A stretch of DNA of 64,000 bases from Ascoidea asiatica (Eukaryota; Ascomycota; Saccharomycetes; Ascoideales; Ascoideaceae): assembly GCA_001600695.1 (NCBI GenBank), contig BCKQ01000001.1, positions 2,198,722-2,262,721 on the forward strand, written 5' to 3'. Under the pieces are notes generated by a model. The model was not told where the DNA came from. It saw only the letters and a program-made list of their open reading frames with translations, and ran no database searches. Below, piece by piece: positions 41,879 to 53,387 of the stretch. A program made the translations under genes and the position numbers. Position 1 is the first letter of the stretch. Every line of letters starts with the position of its first letter.

Positions 41879-42290
41879 AATTTATCAAGGACAAAAGATT
41901 GTAAATTTGTATCTATATTTCAAATATGTAAATTGTAATTACTTCAACTATCGACAAAGTAACTTTTCAAGATTCTAAAGTTAACTTTGGAAATTGCCAA
42001 TCATCCATACTGAGTATCACTGCATCCGGAATAAACATAAACGGTAATATTTTTAGATATATCATGTGCAACCTTTTGTTACCGGTTCTTTTATTTGTAA
42101 AAGAATATCTTTATTTTTCAATTCTTTCTTGAGTGGAACCTTTAAAACTATATTTTAAAGTCATTGTTATTATTATCAGATGTCAAATAATTCATAAACG
42201 CCATGGAAAGATAAAGAGATTCACCATTTAAATAAATACAGATTGTACTATGATATCTCAAATAAGTACTTTTTCTATTTTGGTTATATA
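41879..42290. promoter_or_regulatory. Divergent ARH1/SCC2 promoter
   Basis: About 410 bp shared upstream DNA with a slightly GC-richer centre (42000-42090, containing CATCCGG and TTACCGG). The open frame 42148-42420 (minus) overlaps SCC2 exon 1 and is a shadow. No exact MluI cell-cycle box was found. Confidence 0.45.
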
Positions 42291-45200
42291 ATGAATAGTA
42301 ATAGACCACCTCAGAACGTTGAAAATAATAGCAAACCTTTACCAGAAAGTATTGAGCAAGCTCTTGGATATTCAGCGCTAAAGTACTTAATTCCAACTCA
42401 AGATGGTAAGTTTGTTCCAAAATTCAGTGATTATCAAAATGATTCATTTCTAACTAATTATTTTTTTTCTCAAATTGATAGTTGTTCCATTGTCTACTCC
42501 TTCTATAGTTGGTATGTCGGATTGTTTTATACCTCTAAATTCATATCAGAGATCGCACTTAGATAGATTAAACTATGAAAGTTCTAGAAACAATGCTGAA
42601 GTTGAGCCTATTGTTCAATATATTTCTCAATTGGTATCTGAACCCGATGATTTCACGCCTCCAATCTCAAGTTTAAAATTCAAGAATCCTTTTGTTTTAT
42701 CAGATAAGGCTAGAAATTTTAAAGGCACTACGCTAAATGCAGGTTTTAAAGGAAATTCGCATGGTTGTTTAGATGAACTTCCGTATACTAATCGAGAGGT
42801 TCTCAATAGAACTTTAAGTTTACAGCCTATTGAACTTCATTTATCTTTGCCGACTTTGGCAAATGGTGAAAAAAAAACAGAGAATATTCTAAAAAGTAAT
42901 TTCAATAATGATGCTGATGAAAACATTCTAGAATGTAATTTCAGTAATGATGATCAAGAAAATGGTTTTTTCAAAAGAAATGGTAGTTCTTCTGATAAGG
43001 CTTTTTCTATTGGAAAAAAAAAGCAGAGGATAAAGTCTATTAATAGAAGTTTATCTTTTACTACTCAAAAAGAAAATATAATAGAAATTTCAGATGATGA
43101 ATCCATTGAAAAAAAAGTTGACTTTACTAAAAAAAAACATAATATTGGCCAGCTCGATGATCTAAACAATGATTTTTACAATTTCAATAATGAGATTGAA
43201 TTACTGTCAAAACACTCTAAGAAGGGATCGAATCATCAACTTAGAAAGGAAAACGAACCAGGAAATGAAATAGAAAATACTATCAATGATTTGGATAGTG
43301 ATATTGAATTGATATCTACCACACAATCTCCAATAAAAGAGAGACAGTCTTCCTATATAGAATATCAACAATTACAATTAAAAGCAGTTAAAAATCTTAT
43401 CAGACTTATCAAGAAAATAGGGTTTGAAGATTCCAGCATTTCTATTCGATCAAATCCTGATTTTTGGATCAAATCTCCTTTAATTGCTTCTGAAGATGCA
43501 ACAAATGGATCTAACTATTGCCTTAGCGAATATGTTTTGATAAAGTTTGATGATTATTTATCCAGATGCTTTTCAAAAAGCTCTAATAGTCCTTCTTTTA
43601 CTATTCCAAATAATGATGTTTTGGATTGCACATATATTTTAAGAATAGAATCTCTTTGCTTGAAAGCTTTGAAAATTTGTTGTAATTTCCAATGGTCGGA
43701 TATCTTAAAAACTAAAGAAGAGATTCAAAATTCTGAAACAACATTATCTTTTTCTGATGAAGATGTTTTACTTTTGAAGTTTGCAAATAATGGGTTACGT
43801 TGTTGTTCTATTATTATGAATATATTTTGCTCAGGAAGAAAAGAACTCAAGTTATATCTGGAGGATTATATTAAGCCTGTTATTTTTTTTCTTTATAAAT
43901 TGACTGAAGAAGTCATTTTGCCTATAATATACAATGGATCAGCTTTCAAGAAGATATACGATTCAAATAACTTTAAATTTTTGAAAAAAATGATTGATGG
44001 AATTTTATCATTTTTAGTAAAGATTTTCCAACAACTTGTCGATTACCTAAATTCAATCAATGATGATAAAACACTCGAATTGCAGATTTTCAATGATTTT
44101 TTAGTTACAAAATTAGAGTATCTTTGTACAATGATAATATTTATTTTCAATCAAGAAACATCTGCTTCAAATTCTAGGGTTGTATCAGCTTCTTTACTTG
44201 GTTCAATTCAGACCACTTCAATTGATATTTTAGAATCCATCTTTAAAAATTTCCCTGATCAAAGAAGTTTTATTCTAGAAGAAATTTTAACAAATTTTGA
44301 TCCAGAAAAAATCCCAAGCAGTAAAGCTCTAGCAAGACAGTTTAAAATATTAAATAGATCTCTTAATGTTCAGTCCTTTTCAGTTTTGGTTCTAAAATTA
44401 GTTCAATCTTTCAATATTTCCGAATTTAAGTTCGGTTATCCAATATGGGATTATAATAGTAATTCTCATAGTGGTTTATCTAAAAGGGAGATGAAAATTG
44501 AAAGAAAAAAATATTTTGAGGAATTATTAAAATTCAAAGAATTTTTGATGTCCAGATACAAATTACTAGATAATTTCTGTAATCAAATTTCTTCTTTCAT
44601 TATAACTAAAATTTCTAAAAGGCCGGATTCTCAGAATAAACATTTATTTGAAATGTTTTTAGAAGATCTTTTAAATCTTTTGAGATTTCCTGAGTGGGCA
44701 TGTTCCGAGACTCTTCTTCTATCTTTGATGAGTACTATGATGTATGTATTTCAATCTTCATCTTATTCTGCGATTGTTGAAACGTATTGCCTTGAAATGA
44801 TAGGGCTTATTGGAACTGAAATTTTAGCGATAAAAAAAGAGAATAAGTTAATCAAAGAGAGAAATGGTGAAATAGCGTCAAATAATTCCTATAGTTCATC
44901 TTTTTTGATTTTACAGCTGAATATGATTAGCTCCGATTTCACTATAGTTATGAATTGTTATAGATCCGTTCTAGGTAAATTGCTAGCTAACAAACCTGCA
45001 TTCGACTTTTTATTATTAAAGTGGCTTTATAATATGGAAAACTTTCTTCAAAAGATTTTAACAACAGACGAGTCTGATCTGGTTAATGCCCAAAAATTAA
45101 ATTCTAATTCACAAACTGTCAATAATGATGATATGGAATCTAAAATACATAAGCTCAAAGAACAAAGAAGAATTGAAAAACGACTTATTACTTCTACACC

Positions 45201-48066
45201 TTTACTTGGACGTCTGAAAAAAATCTATACTAATTTGCTCCAAATGTTAGACTCCGAGAATTATGATTTATTATTTCAAGGTTCATCTGATTCAAATAAT
45301 GATGATGAATATTCAATTATTATTCTTTCTCAGCCGTTGCTAAATCTTTATGATAGCTTCTTAAATTTAGTAATTCAATCTTTGAATCATCCAAAAATTA
45401 AATCTAGAACTAGGGCGATTAAAAATTTAGCTTCTGTAATTAGAAAAGATTCTAGTTTGTTAAACATTGCCAAAATAAGAAATGGAATTTCGTCCAGACT
45501 AGATGATCCCTCTCCTTTGGTTAGAGACGCTATTGTAGATCTACTTTCTGATTACATTCTAAACAAGCCTGAAACTGTAAAAGAATTTTATCCAAATATT
45601 ATAGCACACGCCAATGATTCATCTTTAGCTGTCAAAAAGAGGATTCTTAAATTGATTAAGGAAATCTATTTTAACTGTGAAGATCTATCGTTGAAAGTTC
45701 TTATTACTGAAAAATTATTAAGAGGAGTAAATGATGAGGAGGAAGCAATTATTCAGTTAGTGACTGAAAATCTAATTTCTATCTGGATAATTTCTGTGAG
45801 AAATGCAATGAATAAGCGTGTCGTAAATCAGAAAGTAATAAAAGAAATGATTCTTTCTAGAGTTGAGGTAATGGTTGAAGTTATCAATAAAAGTCAGAAA
45901 AATTGGGATTTATTTGAATATTTTATTTCAAAATATATTTTGTTTGAAGAAACAAATAAAGAAATCAAATCTTTGAGAAAACGAGCGAATGTCTTAGAAT
46001 CTGAAATATCTCGTACCGAAATGTTATCCACATTTAACTTATTAGTAGAAGAGTCCTTGGATTTTGTTATTCAAAAAAATGATGCTGAAATATCTTCTCT
46101 GGATGATAATAGGTCGGAAATGAAAATTCAAAATACTCAAGAAAAAGTTGAAAAATATATTGGATTAATTGCTCTTCTTAGTAAATGTGATGGAAAGCTA
46201 ATAAGCCAGGATCAACTAATGTGCTTACAGCCATATTTAACTGATGAAACTTCAACAGGAAGTGCTATTTGCTATTTTTCTTTACAAATTTTCAAAAATA
46301 CCCTACCAGAATTGAAGGCTGTGAGGCCTAAATTTCTTGAAGAAGCTGAACTTTCGTTGTTAAAAAGATTATCCAAGTTTAATGTTAAAGAGTTGGCAGA
46401 AGCAATGCCATGCTTATGGTTGATTTCAAATTTAAGGAATAACATTAATAAAATCTCAAATGCGTGTTGTTCATGCTTGAGGCTAATGAAACCATTTGTG
46501 AATAAATTAACTTTTCAAGAAAAAGATTATGACTTTTTCAAAACACCTAATCCTACAGTAATAAGATTGTTATATTTAATAGGTAACTTTGGTAAATTTT
46601 GCAACTTTGATAATCACAGGGAAACTTTCCTAAAGGCAGGGTTAGGATTGAAAGAAAATGAAAGTATAACAAGTTTATTAACTAAATACGTATTAATATT
46701 CTGTAATGAAAAATTAGAAAATCCACAGATTCACCGTGTTGCTATTAGAAATTTATTTGATATTTGTTCTAATCACCCCAAATTTTTTATGTTGGAATCA
46801 ATAATGAAAATTTTCGATAATGAATTTCAAACTAAAAAAGAAGAGGATGTAGATACAACAGAAGTTATCATAGAGGGGCTAATCGACTTTTTAGCAGAAG
46901 AGGAAAAAAAATCTATAAAACGAAGTGGAATGGGAATCAAATCGTCCAAATCTGATAAATTAGAAATAAATGTATTTCATGGAACTACTTCTACATACGT
47001 TAATGATGGTATATGTGCTTCATTAGTACAAAGATATATTGGCTATATATTAGAACTTAGTTTAATTGATTCCGGATTACGTTCATATCTACCTACAAAA
47101 TTCATTGAAACTGTCGTGGACCAAGGATTTGCTAACCCTAGAATATGTATTACGACTATAATAGCATTAGAAAGCTCCCCGGATTCAGGTATTCGTAATA
47201 TGGCAATTGAAATGCATAAAGAATTGCATGATAAGCATGAGTCATTAATTGATTCCAGTTATATTGATGGGATAAGACAAGTTTTACATTTTAGAAAAAA
47301 AATTGTCGATGACAATGATCCAAGTTCTTATTTTTCAATAATCGATAACATTGGGTTTATGAAAACATTTTATGGTATAATAAGCACATCTAGATCCTCT
47401 AAAAGAAAATTTTTTTTGTCTATGAATAGATCTTTTGACATTGATACTTCTAAATACTTAAATGATTCGACTGAAGATAATGTTAACAAATTAAAGGAGG
47501 AGCGTGATTTTATAGTTTTTGTAACAATTAATCTCTCATTTTGTGATTTATCAACTTTGGAAGAGCTATATTTAATATGCTATAATTTAAGTCGAATAAT
47601 ATCAAAGAATGGATTGAATGTATCATATGAAATTGAAAAACTAAAAGAAAATAATGTTACAGATTTTTTAAGCTGGAAAATAGTTGGTTACCTTTCACAA
47701 ATTTTTAGTATTCTAGTTCTATATAAGGAGTTTGTTTTTAAAAAATTCAACTTATCAGAAGAAAAAATGAATAGTTTTCAGCCTAATAAGGCTCAGGATA
47801 AAGATCTCAAATCAAATCCAAGAGATTATCATCCCGAAATAAGAATCTCATTTAATTCAATTGGTTTATTAGAAGAATTGGATTCAGTGACCACTTGTTT
47901 GGAAATTGCAAATAATTTTATTAGCTTATTGGCTATAAATTCAAACAATAGAGATGAATCTATTCATGAAAATGAAGTTAGCCCTAAGAAGGCTAGAATC
48001 CCAAGTGCAATCAAGTCCAATGATTTCGATTTTATTGGAAGTAATATAATCGATATCGATCTCTAA
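42291..48066 (+). CDS. SCC2: Cohesin loader Scc2 (NIPBL/Mis4), two exons
   Basis: Exon 1 is 42291-42405 and exon 2 is 42482-48066, giving 1899 residues, longer than S. cerevisiae Scc2 (1493). The exon 1 product (PESIEQALGYSALKYLIPTQD) resembles the Scc4-binding N-terminus of Scc2. The middle and C-terminal parts are HEAT repeats, including the hallmark HPKIKSRTRAIKNL and SSRLDDPSPLVRDAIVDLL near 995-1040. Residues about 150-320 are a low-complexity acidic and basic insert not found in compact family members. Scc2-Scc4 loads the cohesin ring on chromosomes and stimulates its ATPase. The intron keeps frame by forming a GTT codon across the junction. No ATG in exon 2 would keep the N-terminal Scc4-binding part. 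Confidence 0.92.
42406..42481 (+). other. SCC2 intron
   Basis: Donor GTAAGT at 42406, branch site TTCTAAC at 42448-42454, acceptor GATAG ending at 42481; 76 bp, phase 1. Confidence 0.88.
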
Positions 48067-48497
48067 GTAATTTAAGGTATATCGATATGTTATGAGTATA
48101 AATGTAAAGTAGAATTTTTTTTGTTATTTTACTATTAGTAATGGTTGTAGTGTCAGTAATGGTAGTTGATTTGATATTTTGAATTGTATGTAGTAACTAA
48201 CTTCAGATTAATGTTCTTTTCGAAGGACGTTAAATCAAGCGCAGAGAATAAAATTAAGCATGGGGAAAATACAAATGGTGATCGTGTCACGTGCAATGAG
48301 ACAATATCATTGCTAAAAGTGAAAAAAGTGAGTTTAAAAATGATTTTAAGGAAGACTCAAAACAAATTAGATGGTTTACATCAAAAACTCCTTCTTATTA
48401 ATTTATTTTAACTTATTTCTTCTTGCTATATCTTATTATATTTTTCATTTTCAAGAGACCTTCAATCTAATCATAAACCTTTTATTCCTTTTATAGA
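48067..48497. promoter_or_regulatory. MET4 upstream region with Cbf1-type site
   Basis: Contains TCACGTG at 48287-48293, the sequence bound by Cbf1 and used by Cbf1-Met4-Met28 at sulfur genes in S. cerevisiae, 205 bp before the MET4 ATG. The open frame 48184-48411 spans this site and looks like chance. A TTATAG just before the ATG resembles an acceptor but lacks a CTAAC branch site. Confidence 0.5.
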
Positions 48498-50177
48498 ATG
48501 TCCAACAATTCAAGGCAATTTTCTGAAACTGGCTTCAACAATAGTATGGGTAGCTATAATGATGTTAGAAGTCATTCTGGCAACAATAATAACAGAAATA
48601 ATAGTAACATTGTAACTATTAGTGACAATATGATAAACGATAATAATAATTTTGCTTTAAGTTCTAGTAATGGAGGCTCTCCAACCAATGGATTTAGTAA
48701 TTCCAATGATACAACTCCAACCGCATTATTAGAGCAATTGGCTTATGTAGATTATATGCTTCCAGATATGGAACAGGATCCAAATATGTTACAAGAAAGT
48801 TTGGCTGCAGTTTTTAATAACAAGCCTTTTATTTTTGCAGATGAAGAAACAAAAAATAATCATAATAGCGATAATAGTATCGATAGTAACGAAATCAACA
48901 ATGGAAATATCAATAGGAACAATAATAACATGAATAGTGCTCATATCGATAGTCATTCCAATAAAATGAACAATAATGCTTTTGATTCATCTCTTGGATA
49001 TTCTTCAAATACAAGTCCTAATATAGTTTTAAACGGTGCTCCCAACTTTTATGGGTTCCGAGATGATAATATAAATACTAATTTAAACAATAATAATAGC
49101 TTTCAAAATATTGTTGATTCAGAGAATTCAAACTCTGGTCGTATCAATAATTCTCAACAGACTTTTCTTGATTTAATTACAGCCCCAGTTGATTTGACAA
49201 TACCCATTCATCAAAATCAACTGAACCATCATATTCATAATCATAATCGAAATTTACCTCAAGTAAAGTATCAGCAAGAAATGAATGAAAATGCTCTTTT
49301 CAATGCTCCTTCATCCTATAGTACTGTGAATAATTTTGAATCTCGAATTTCAATGGAACAATTGAAAAGTCGTTCTCGGATTGAAGAACCTACTCGAATT
49401 CCAGTTCCACCAGGAGCCAAATCTTCTTTAGAGAAGGCAGGGCTTTCAAATGAACAAATTGAAGCGCTTGCTCTATTAATAGCTCAACATAAGTCTAGCC
49501 AGCAAAATAAGGAATCAAATGATATATTTCCTCGATCCCAAATATTACAAAATCAATCTCCAGTAAATACTGAAATATATAATACTCCTAAATCTTCAAT
49601 AGGCAGTCCAAAAATAATCAATTCAGTACCAAAGGAGATTAATTCAATTTCAGTGCCCAAAATTAAATCCCAAAATTTAGAAGGTTCTAATAAAGATCAT
49701 AAATCTGATTCTAGATTTTCTAAATTATTAGATTTTCAACCTGAAACAAATATAATAAAAAAAGAATCTTTTCAATTACCCAATTCAGCCTTGATTCCTT
49801 CTGTTTCTCCTGAATTTAGTTCCCCGGAAAATCAAAGAAAAAACTCATTTAGTAATTCAAATGACAGTTACTCTTCTGAAGTTTCACAAACTGGAACAAT
49901 TGATTTGGATAAACGAAGAAGAAATACTGCAGCTTCTGCTAGATTTAGAATAAAGAAAAAAATCAAAGAACAACAATTGGAAAGAAATTTAAAAGATCTC
50001 AAAGAAGTATCAACAAAATTAGAATCAAAAATAAAAAATTTAACAATGGAAAATAACTTATTAAAAAATTTAATTTTTGAGAAAAATTTACAGAAAAATA
50101 ATCACGAATTAGAAATGTTAAAAAAAAAGGCATTAGAACAATTCAGTACTAAAAATTCAAAACTTGAAAAAAAATAA
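48498..50177 (+). CDS. MET4: Met4-type bZIP activator of sulfur metabolism
   Basis: 559 residues. The C-terminal bZIP starts near 472 with KRRRNTAASARFRIKKKIKEQ, the basic region typical of the Met4/Cys3 group rather than Gcn4 or Yap1, followed by a leucine zipper (about 500-550). A second conserved block, PVPPGAKSSLEKAGLSNEQI at about 300-320 extending to EALALLIAQHK, also occurs in fungal Met4/Cys3 proteins. The N-terminus is Asn/Ser-rich with an acidic segment (LEQLAYVDYMLPDMEQDP) that may activate transcription. Met4 activates sulfate assimilation genes with Cbf1. The TCACGTG upstream suggests autoregulation. I see no clear ubiquitin-interacting motif like that of S. cerevisiae Met4. Confidence 0.82.
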   Translation: MSNNSRQFSETGFNNSMGSYNDVRSHSGNNNNRNNSNIVTISDNMINDNNNFALSSSNGGSPTNGFSNSNDTTPTALLEQLAYVDYMLPDMEQDPNMLQESLAAVFNNKPFIFADEETKNNHNSDNSIDSNEINNGNINRNNNNMNSAHIDSHSNKMNNNAFDSSLGYSSNTSPNIVLNGAPNFYGFRDDNINTNLNNNNSFQNIVDSENSNSGRINNSQQTFLDLITAPVDLTIPIHQNQLNHHIHNHNRNLPQVKYQQEMNENALFNAPSSYSTVNNFESRISMEQLKSRSRIEEPTRIPVPPGAKSSLEKAGLSNEQIEALALLIAQHKSSQQNKESNDIFPRSQILQNQSPVNTEIYNTPKSSIGSPKIINSVPKEINSISVPKIKSQNLEGSNKDHKSDSRFSKLLDFQPETNIIKKESFQLPNSALIPSVSPEFSSPENQRKNSFSNSNDSYSSEVSQTGTIDLDKRRRNTAASARFRIKKKIKEQQLERNLKDLKEVSTKLESKIKNLTMENNLLKNLIFEKNLQKNNHELEMLKKKALEQFSTKNSKLEKK

Positions 50178-50786
50178 AAATTTTCATTCTATTCTAGTTA
50201 TTTTATTTTTTTTCATGAGTTTTAATGAATAATGGGCTTACTATTTATTTTGTCTATGGATATTTTGGTTTTGTAATAATCTTTTCGATTTTTTGTTTTT
50301 TTTATTTTATTTTTATTTTTTTTACATAGAATTAAGCAAGTTTATATACATGTATTTTTAAAGAACTTCTTGTTAAGCTGAGAGTAGCAAAACAAATAAC
50401 TAAAATGTAGGTGTGAAATTATAAACTGCAACCTTAAGGAAATTATCTTAACTAATTATGATATTAACTTTATTGCTACAGTAGTGATTTTTACAGAGAT
50501 AATTAATAGAAACGATAACGTTAATAATCTGCCGCAAGCATTTTTTTGTGGGTACCGGGAGAAAATTTCTAAATTTAAAGAATCCGTTTTTCTGGTCTCA
50601 AATAAATCATGTGAATAATTTTTTTTTGCCAAATAATTTTTCTATTTTGAAAAATTGATTTTACTAGAATTTTAATGTAACCTTAAAAATTTTTGAAATA
50701 TATTTCAGTGCTTTAGAATGAAAGATTGATTTTGAGCAAAAACTCTTCCGGAACTATTTTTTTCATCTTAAAAAGAAAATTCACAA
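50178..50786. promoter_or_regulatory. MET4 3' side and UTP14 promoter with RRPE-like sites
   Basis: TGAAAAATT at 50648-50656 and AAAAATTTTTGAAA at 50685-50698 resemble the ribosomal RNA-processing element (TGAAAAATTTT), 90-140 bp before the UTP14 ATG. TCATGTGA at 50607-50614 is the reverse complement of the TCACATGA octamer upstream of YRA1. The region is otherwise AT-rich. Confidence 0.45.
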
Positions 50787-52946
50787 ATGAACATGTATGA
50801 AGAAAATGATGCTATTGTTGTCATCAAAGGGCAAGAGTTCGTTGATGAAGAAATTACTAGTGAGTCTGAAAACGATTATCAGAGTGATAATGATTCCGTT
50901 CTTTCATATGATGAAAATGAATTGGTAACGTTGGATAAAATATTGGATCAGCATGATTCTGAGGATGAAAATTTTGCAGAGTTAAGATCAGATCATGATT
51001 CTGACTCTGATTCTGGTTCTGAATCTGGTTCTGAAAGTGAAGGTTCATCTGAAGATGATCAAGATGAAGATGATCAAGATATTTTTCTTAATGATAATAA
51101 TGAAGATGCTTCCTTGAGTAATACAATAAAAAATTTAAAAGAAAAAAGTAGAAAATCTTCCGGCAGAGCTAAAAGTCAATTAACTTCTTTGTCAAGTTTA
51201 AAAGCAAATGATTTAAATCTTCCATCCTCAAATGCTACATCCACAAAGCTTTCTTTAACAGATATGCTTGCTTTCTCCAATGGAAAATCAGATGCTATAT
51301 TGCTAAAAAGAAATGAAAATGAAAGTAAAAATGATTCAGAAAATAAATCTACTAAGCCATTAGATATTCCATTACCACAAAGAATTAGACAACGATTTGA
51401 TAGGCAGGCAGCTTTTGAAATGACAAAAGAAAATTTAGATAAATGGGAAAAAGATAATCCTAAAGGTTTGGATTTAAAAAAAATTGAAAAAGAAAATAAA
51501 GTTAATGTTAAAGCTTCTACTTTTACTCCAGTGACTAAACCTATAAATGATTTTGAGAGAAAAATTCAATCTGTTTTAAAGAAATCTTGTTTAGAAGACG
51601 ATAAAAAAGAATCTAATTTTGAGCAAATAAAGACTTCTAAAATGTCAGCTTCTGATTTAAAAAAAAAGCAAAATCAATTAAGAATGATGAGAGAATTAAT
51701 GTTTAGAGAAGAAGCTAAATCTAGAAGAATTAAAAAAATAAAAAGTAAGAAGTTTAGAAAAATTAGAAAGAAAGATATCATGAAAAATAAAGATTTGGTT
51801 GAATCTGAAGACGAAGAAGAAAATGAAGATGATCAGCATTTACAAAGAGCAGCAGCTAGAATGTCATTAAAACATCAAAATAATAAATGGGCTAAAGATA
51901 TGACAAAACATGGAATGTCTAAAGATAAAGAAACTCGATCAGAAATTGAAGCTGCCGCCAGAAGAGCTCAAGAATTAAAAAAGAGAATAAGTGGAAATAA
52001 TGGTGATGTTGATGAATTTGAGGATGATAAATTAAGTGATCTTGAGAGTCAAAATGGAGAAGAAGATGCTTCTATTGATGAAAAGAGATCTAAAGCTGGT
52101 AAAACAGGTGTTCTTAATATGGCATTTATGAAGGTTGCAGAAGAAAAATTAAAAAGAGAAAATAAAGAGAATTTAAAAACTTTAAGAGATTTAGAACAAG
52201 GTTTAGATATCAATGAGCTTAATGACGATAATCCTGAAAGTGCCAAAATAGTTTTGAATGAAGGAAGAAGGGTTTATGCTCCAGAATCAACAGTTGCACA
52301 AAGTGAATTGACAAAAGAAAATCAAAAAACTAAAAATGATATAGACATTGAAAATAGTAAATCTTTGAAAAACAAATTATCAGGAAAACCTAAAAGAGTC
52401 CATAAGCCAGAGACATCTAATCAAGATAAAGCTCTTGAAAAAATTTCTCAAGATACTAAAGCCGGTAGTGAATATGTGAATCCATGGCTTGATGATACTG
52501 AGGAAGCCACTAATAATGAATCTGTATATCTTAAATCACAAAAATTACATATTATTGATAAAGATTCAAGTAGAGCTGCCAAACAGACGAATAAATTAAA
52601 GAAATCGATGGAAAAAAGTAAAGGTAGTAAATCTAGAAAAGAAGAAGTACTTATTGATAATAATGAAACTTTATACACCGCAGATATTTATGCCTCAGAA
52701 AATGAAGAAGCAGAACATGCTAACGAAAAAGATAATATTTTTATGTTCCAAGATAAAAAAATCATAGCTGAAGCTTTTGCTGGAGATGATGTTGTTAAAG
52801 AATTCAAGGATGAACAGAGGAAGTTGAAAAGAGAGCAAAGAAAAGCCAATAAGCACAAACCACAGGTATTGCCAGGATGGGGTTCTTGGGCTGGAACAAA
52901 CGGCCCTTCAAAGAAAAAGCGAAAGAAAGCCAAGGTAAAAGCTTGA
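50787..52946 (+). CDS. UTP14: SSU processome protein Utp14, C-terminally shortened
   Basis: 719 residues, against 899 in S. cerevisiae. An acidic N-terminus with SESGSESG repeats precedes the conserved core: RIRQRFDRQAAFEMTKENL near 199-217, STFTPVTKPINDFERKIQSVL, and MRELMFREEAKSRRIKKIKS, then the charged middle and the late conserved LPGWGSWAG near 695-703. Utp14 belongs to the 90S pre-ribosome and activates the helicase Dhr1 to displace U3 snoRNA. The protein stops about 16 residues after GWGSWAG, so the conserved C-terminal domain (NVIINEK, PFPF and following, roughly 110 residues in other species) is absent and is not found in any frame downstream to 53387. Sequencing error or true loss cannot be separated here. 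Confidence 0.9.
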   Translation: MNMYEENDAIVVIKGQEFVDEEITSESENDYQSDNDSVLSYDENELVTLDKILDQHDSEDENFAELRSDHDSDSDSGSESGSESEGSSEDDQDEDDQDIFLNDNNEDASLSNTIKNLKEKSRKSSGRAKSQLTSLSSLKANDLNLPSSNATSTKLSLTDMLAFSNGKSDAILLKRNENESKNDSENKSTKPLDIPLPQRIRQRFDRQAAFEMTKENLDKWEKDNPKGLDLKKIEKENKVNVKASTFTPVTKPINDFERKIQSVLKKSCLEDDKKESNFEQIKTSKMSASDLKKKQNQLRMMRELMFREEAKSRRIKKIKSKKFRKIRKKDIMKNKDLVESEDEEENEDDQHLQRAAARMSLKHQNNKWAKDMTKHGMSKDKETRSEIEAAARRAQELKKRISGNNGDVDEFEDDKLSDLESQNGEEDASIDEKRSKAGKTGVLNMAFMKVAEEKLKRENKENLKTLRDLEQGLDINELNDDNPESAKIVLNEGRRVYAPESTVAQSELTKENQKTKNDIDIENSKSLKNKLSGKPKRVHKPETSNQDKALEKISQDTKAGSEYVNPWLDDTEEATNNESVYLKSQKLHIIDKDSSRAAKQTNKLKKSMEKSKGSKSRKEEVLIDNNETLYTADIYASENEEAEHANEKDNIFMFQDKKIIAEAFAGDDVVKEFKDEQRKLKREQRKANKHKPQVLPGWGSWAGTNGPSKKKRKKAKVKA

Positions 52947-53387
52947 ACTTTCATAAAAATCTATATTATAAAATTAGTATAAAATTAATTCTTCTTTAGT
53001 AAATATAATAATTCTGGACATTATTTAGTCTATAATGGAAACTTTGCTTTTTCTGCCTATTCCTAACCGATGGACTTACCGTATTTGAAATTAGCCTTCC
53101 GCTACGCTTTGAAAAATATAATTTTTTAAGACCCGCAATCCTGGGATAAACCTTTTTTAACAAAAAAAATTATTTTAAATTCAAATTTATTGATTTTGAA
53201 AATCAATCAGTTAACTCTCACTTCGATAGCTTTAGTTCTATAAAAATTTAAGCCAGAATATACAAGTTTGTTAAATATATATTTATATATATATATATAA
53301 TAAATATATATAAAAACGGTTGAAGATCCTTTTTCAGATTTTCCAAAGACTAAATTACCAAACAGCACTAAAGACAATCTAATCGCA
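52947..53387. promoter_or_regulatory. UTP14 3' side and RRT14 promoter
   Basis: TGAAAAAT at 53110-53117 is RRPE-like. A pure TATA repeat lies at about 53272-53312, 75-115 bp before the RRT14 ATG, and may serve as its TATA element. No remnant of the missing UTP14 C-terminus was found. Confidence 0.5.

Noticed and set aside
48184..48411. 75-codon frame upstream of MET4
   Set aside because: Spans the TCACGTG promoter site and ends just before the MET4 leader; composition is random.
48480..48497. Possible 5' untranslated intron ending TTATAG just before the MET4 ATG
   Set aside because: No CTAAC branch site nearby and no clear donor upstream.
52925..52946. A splice donor at the end of UTP14 that would restore the missing C-terminus
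   Set aside because: The only candidate is GTAAAA, and no downstream frame encodes the expected domain.
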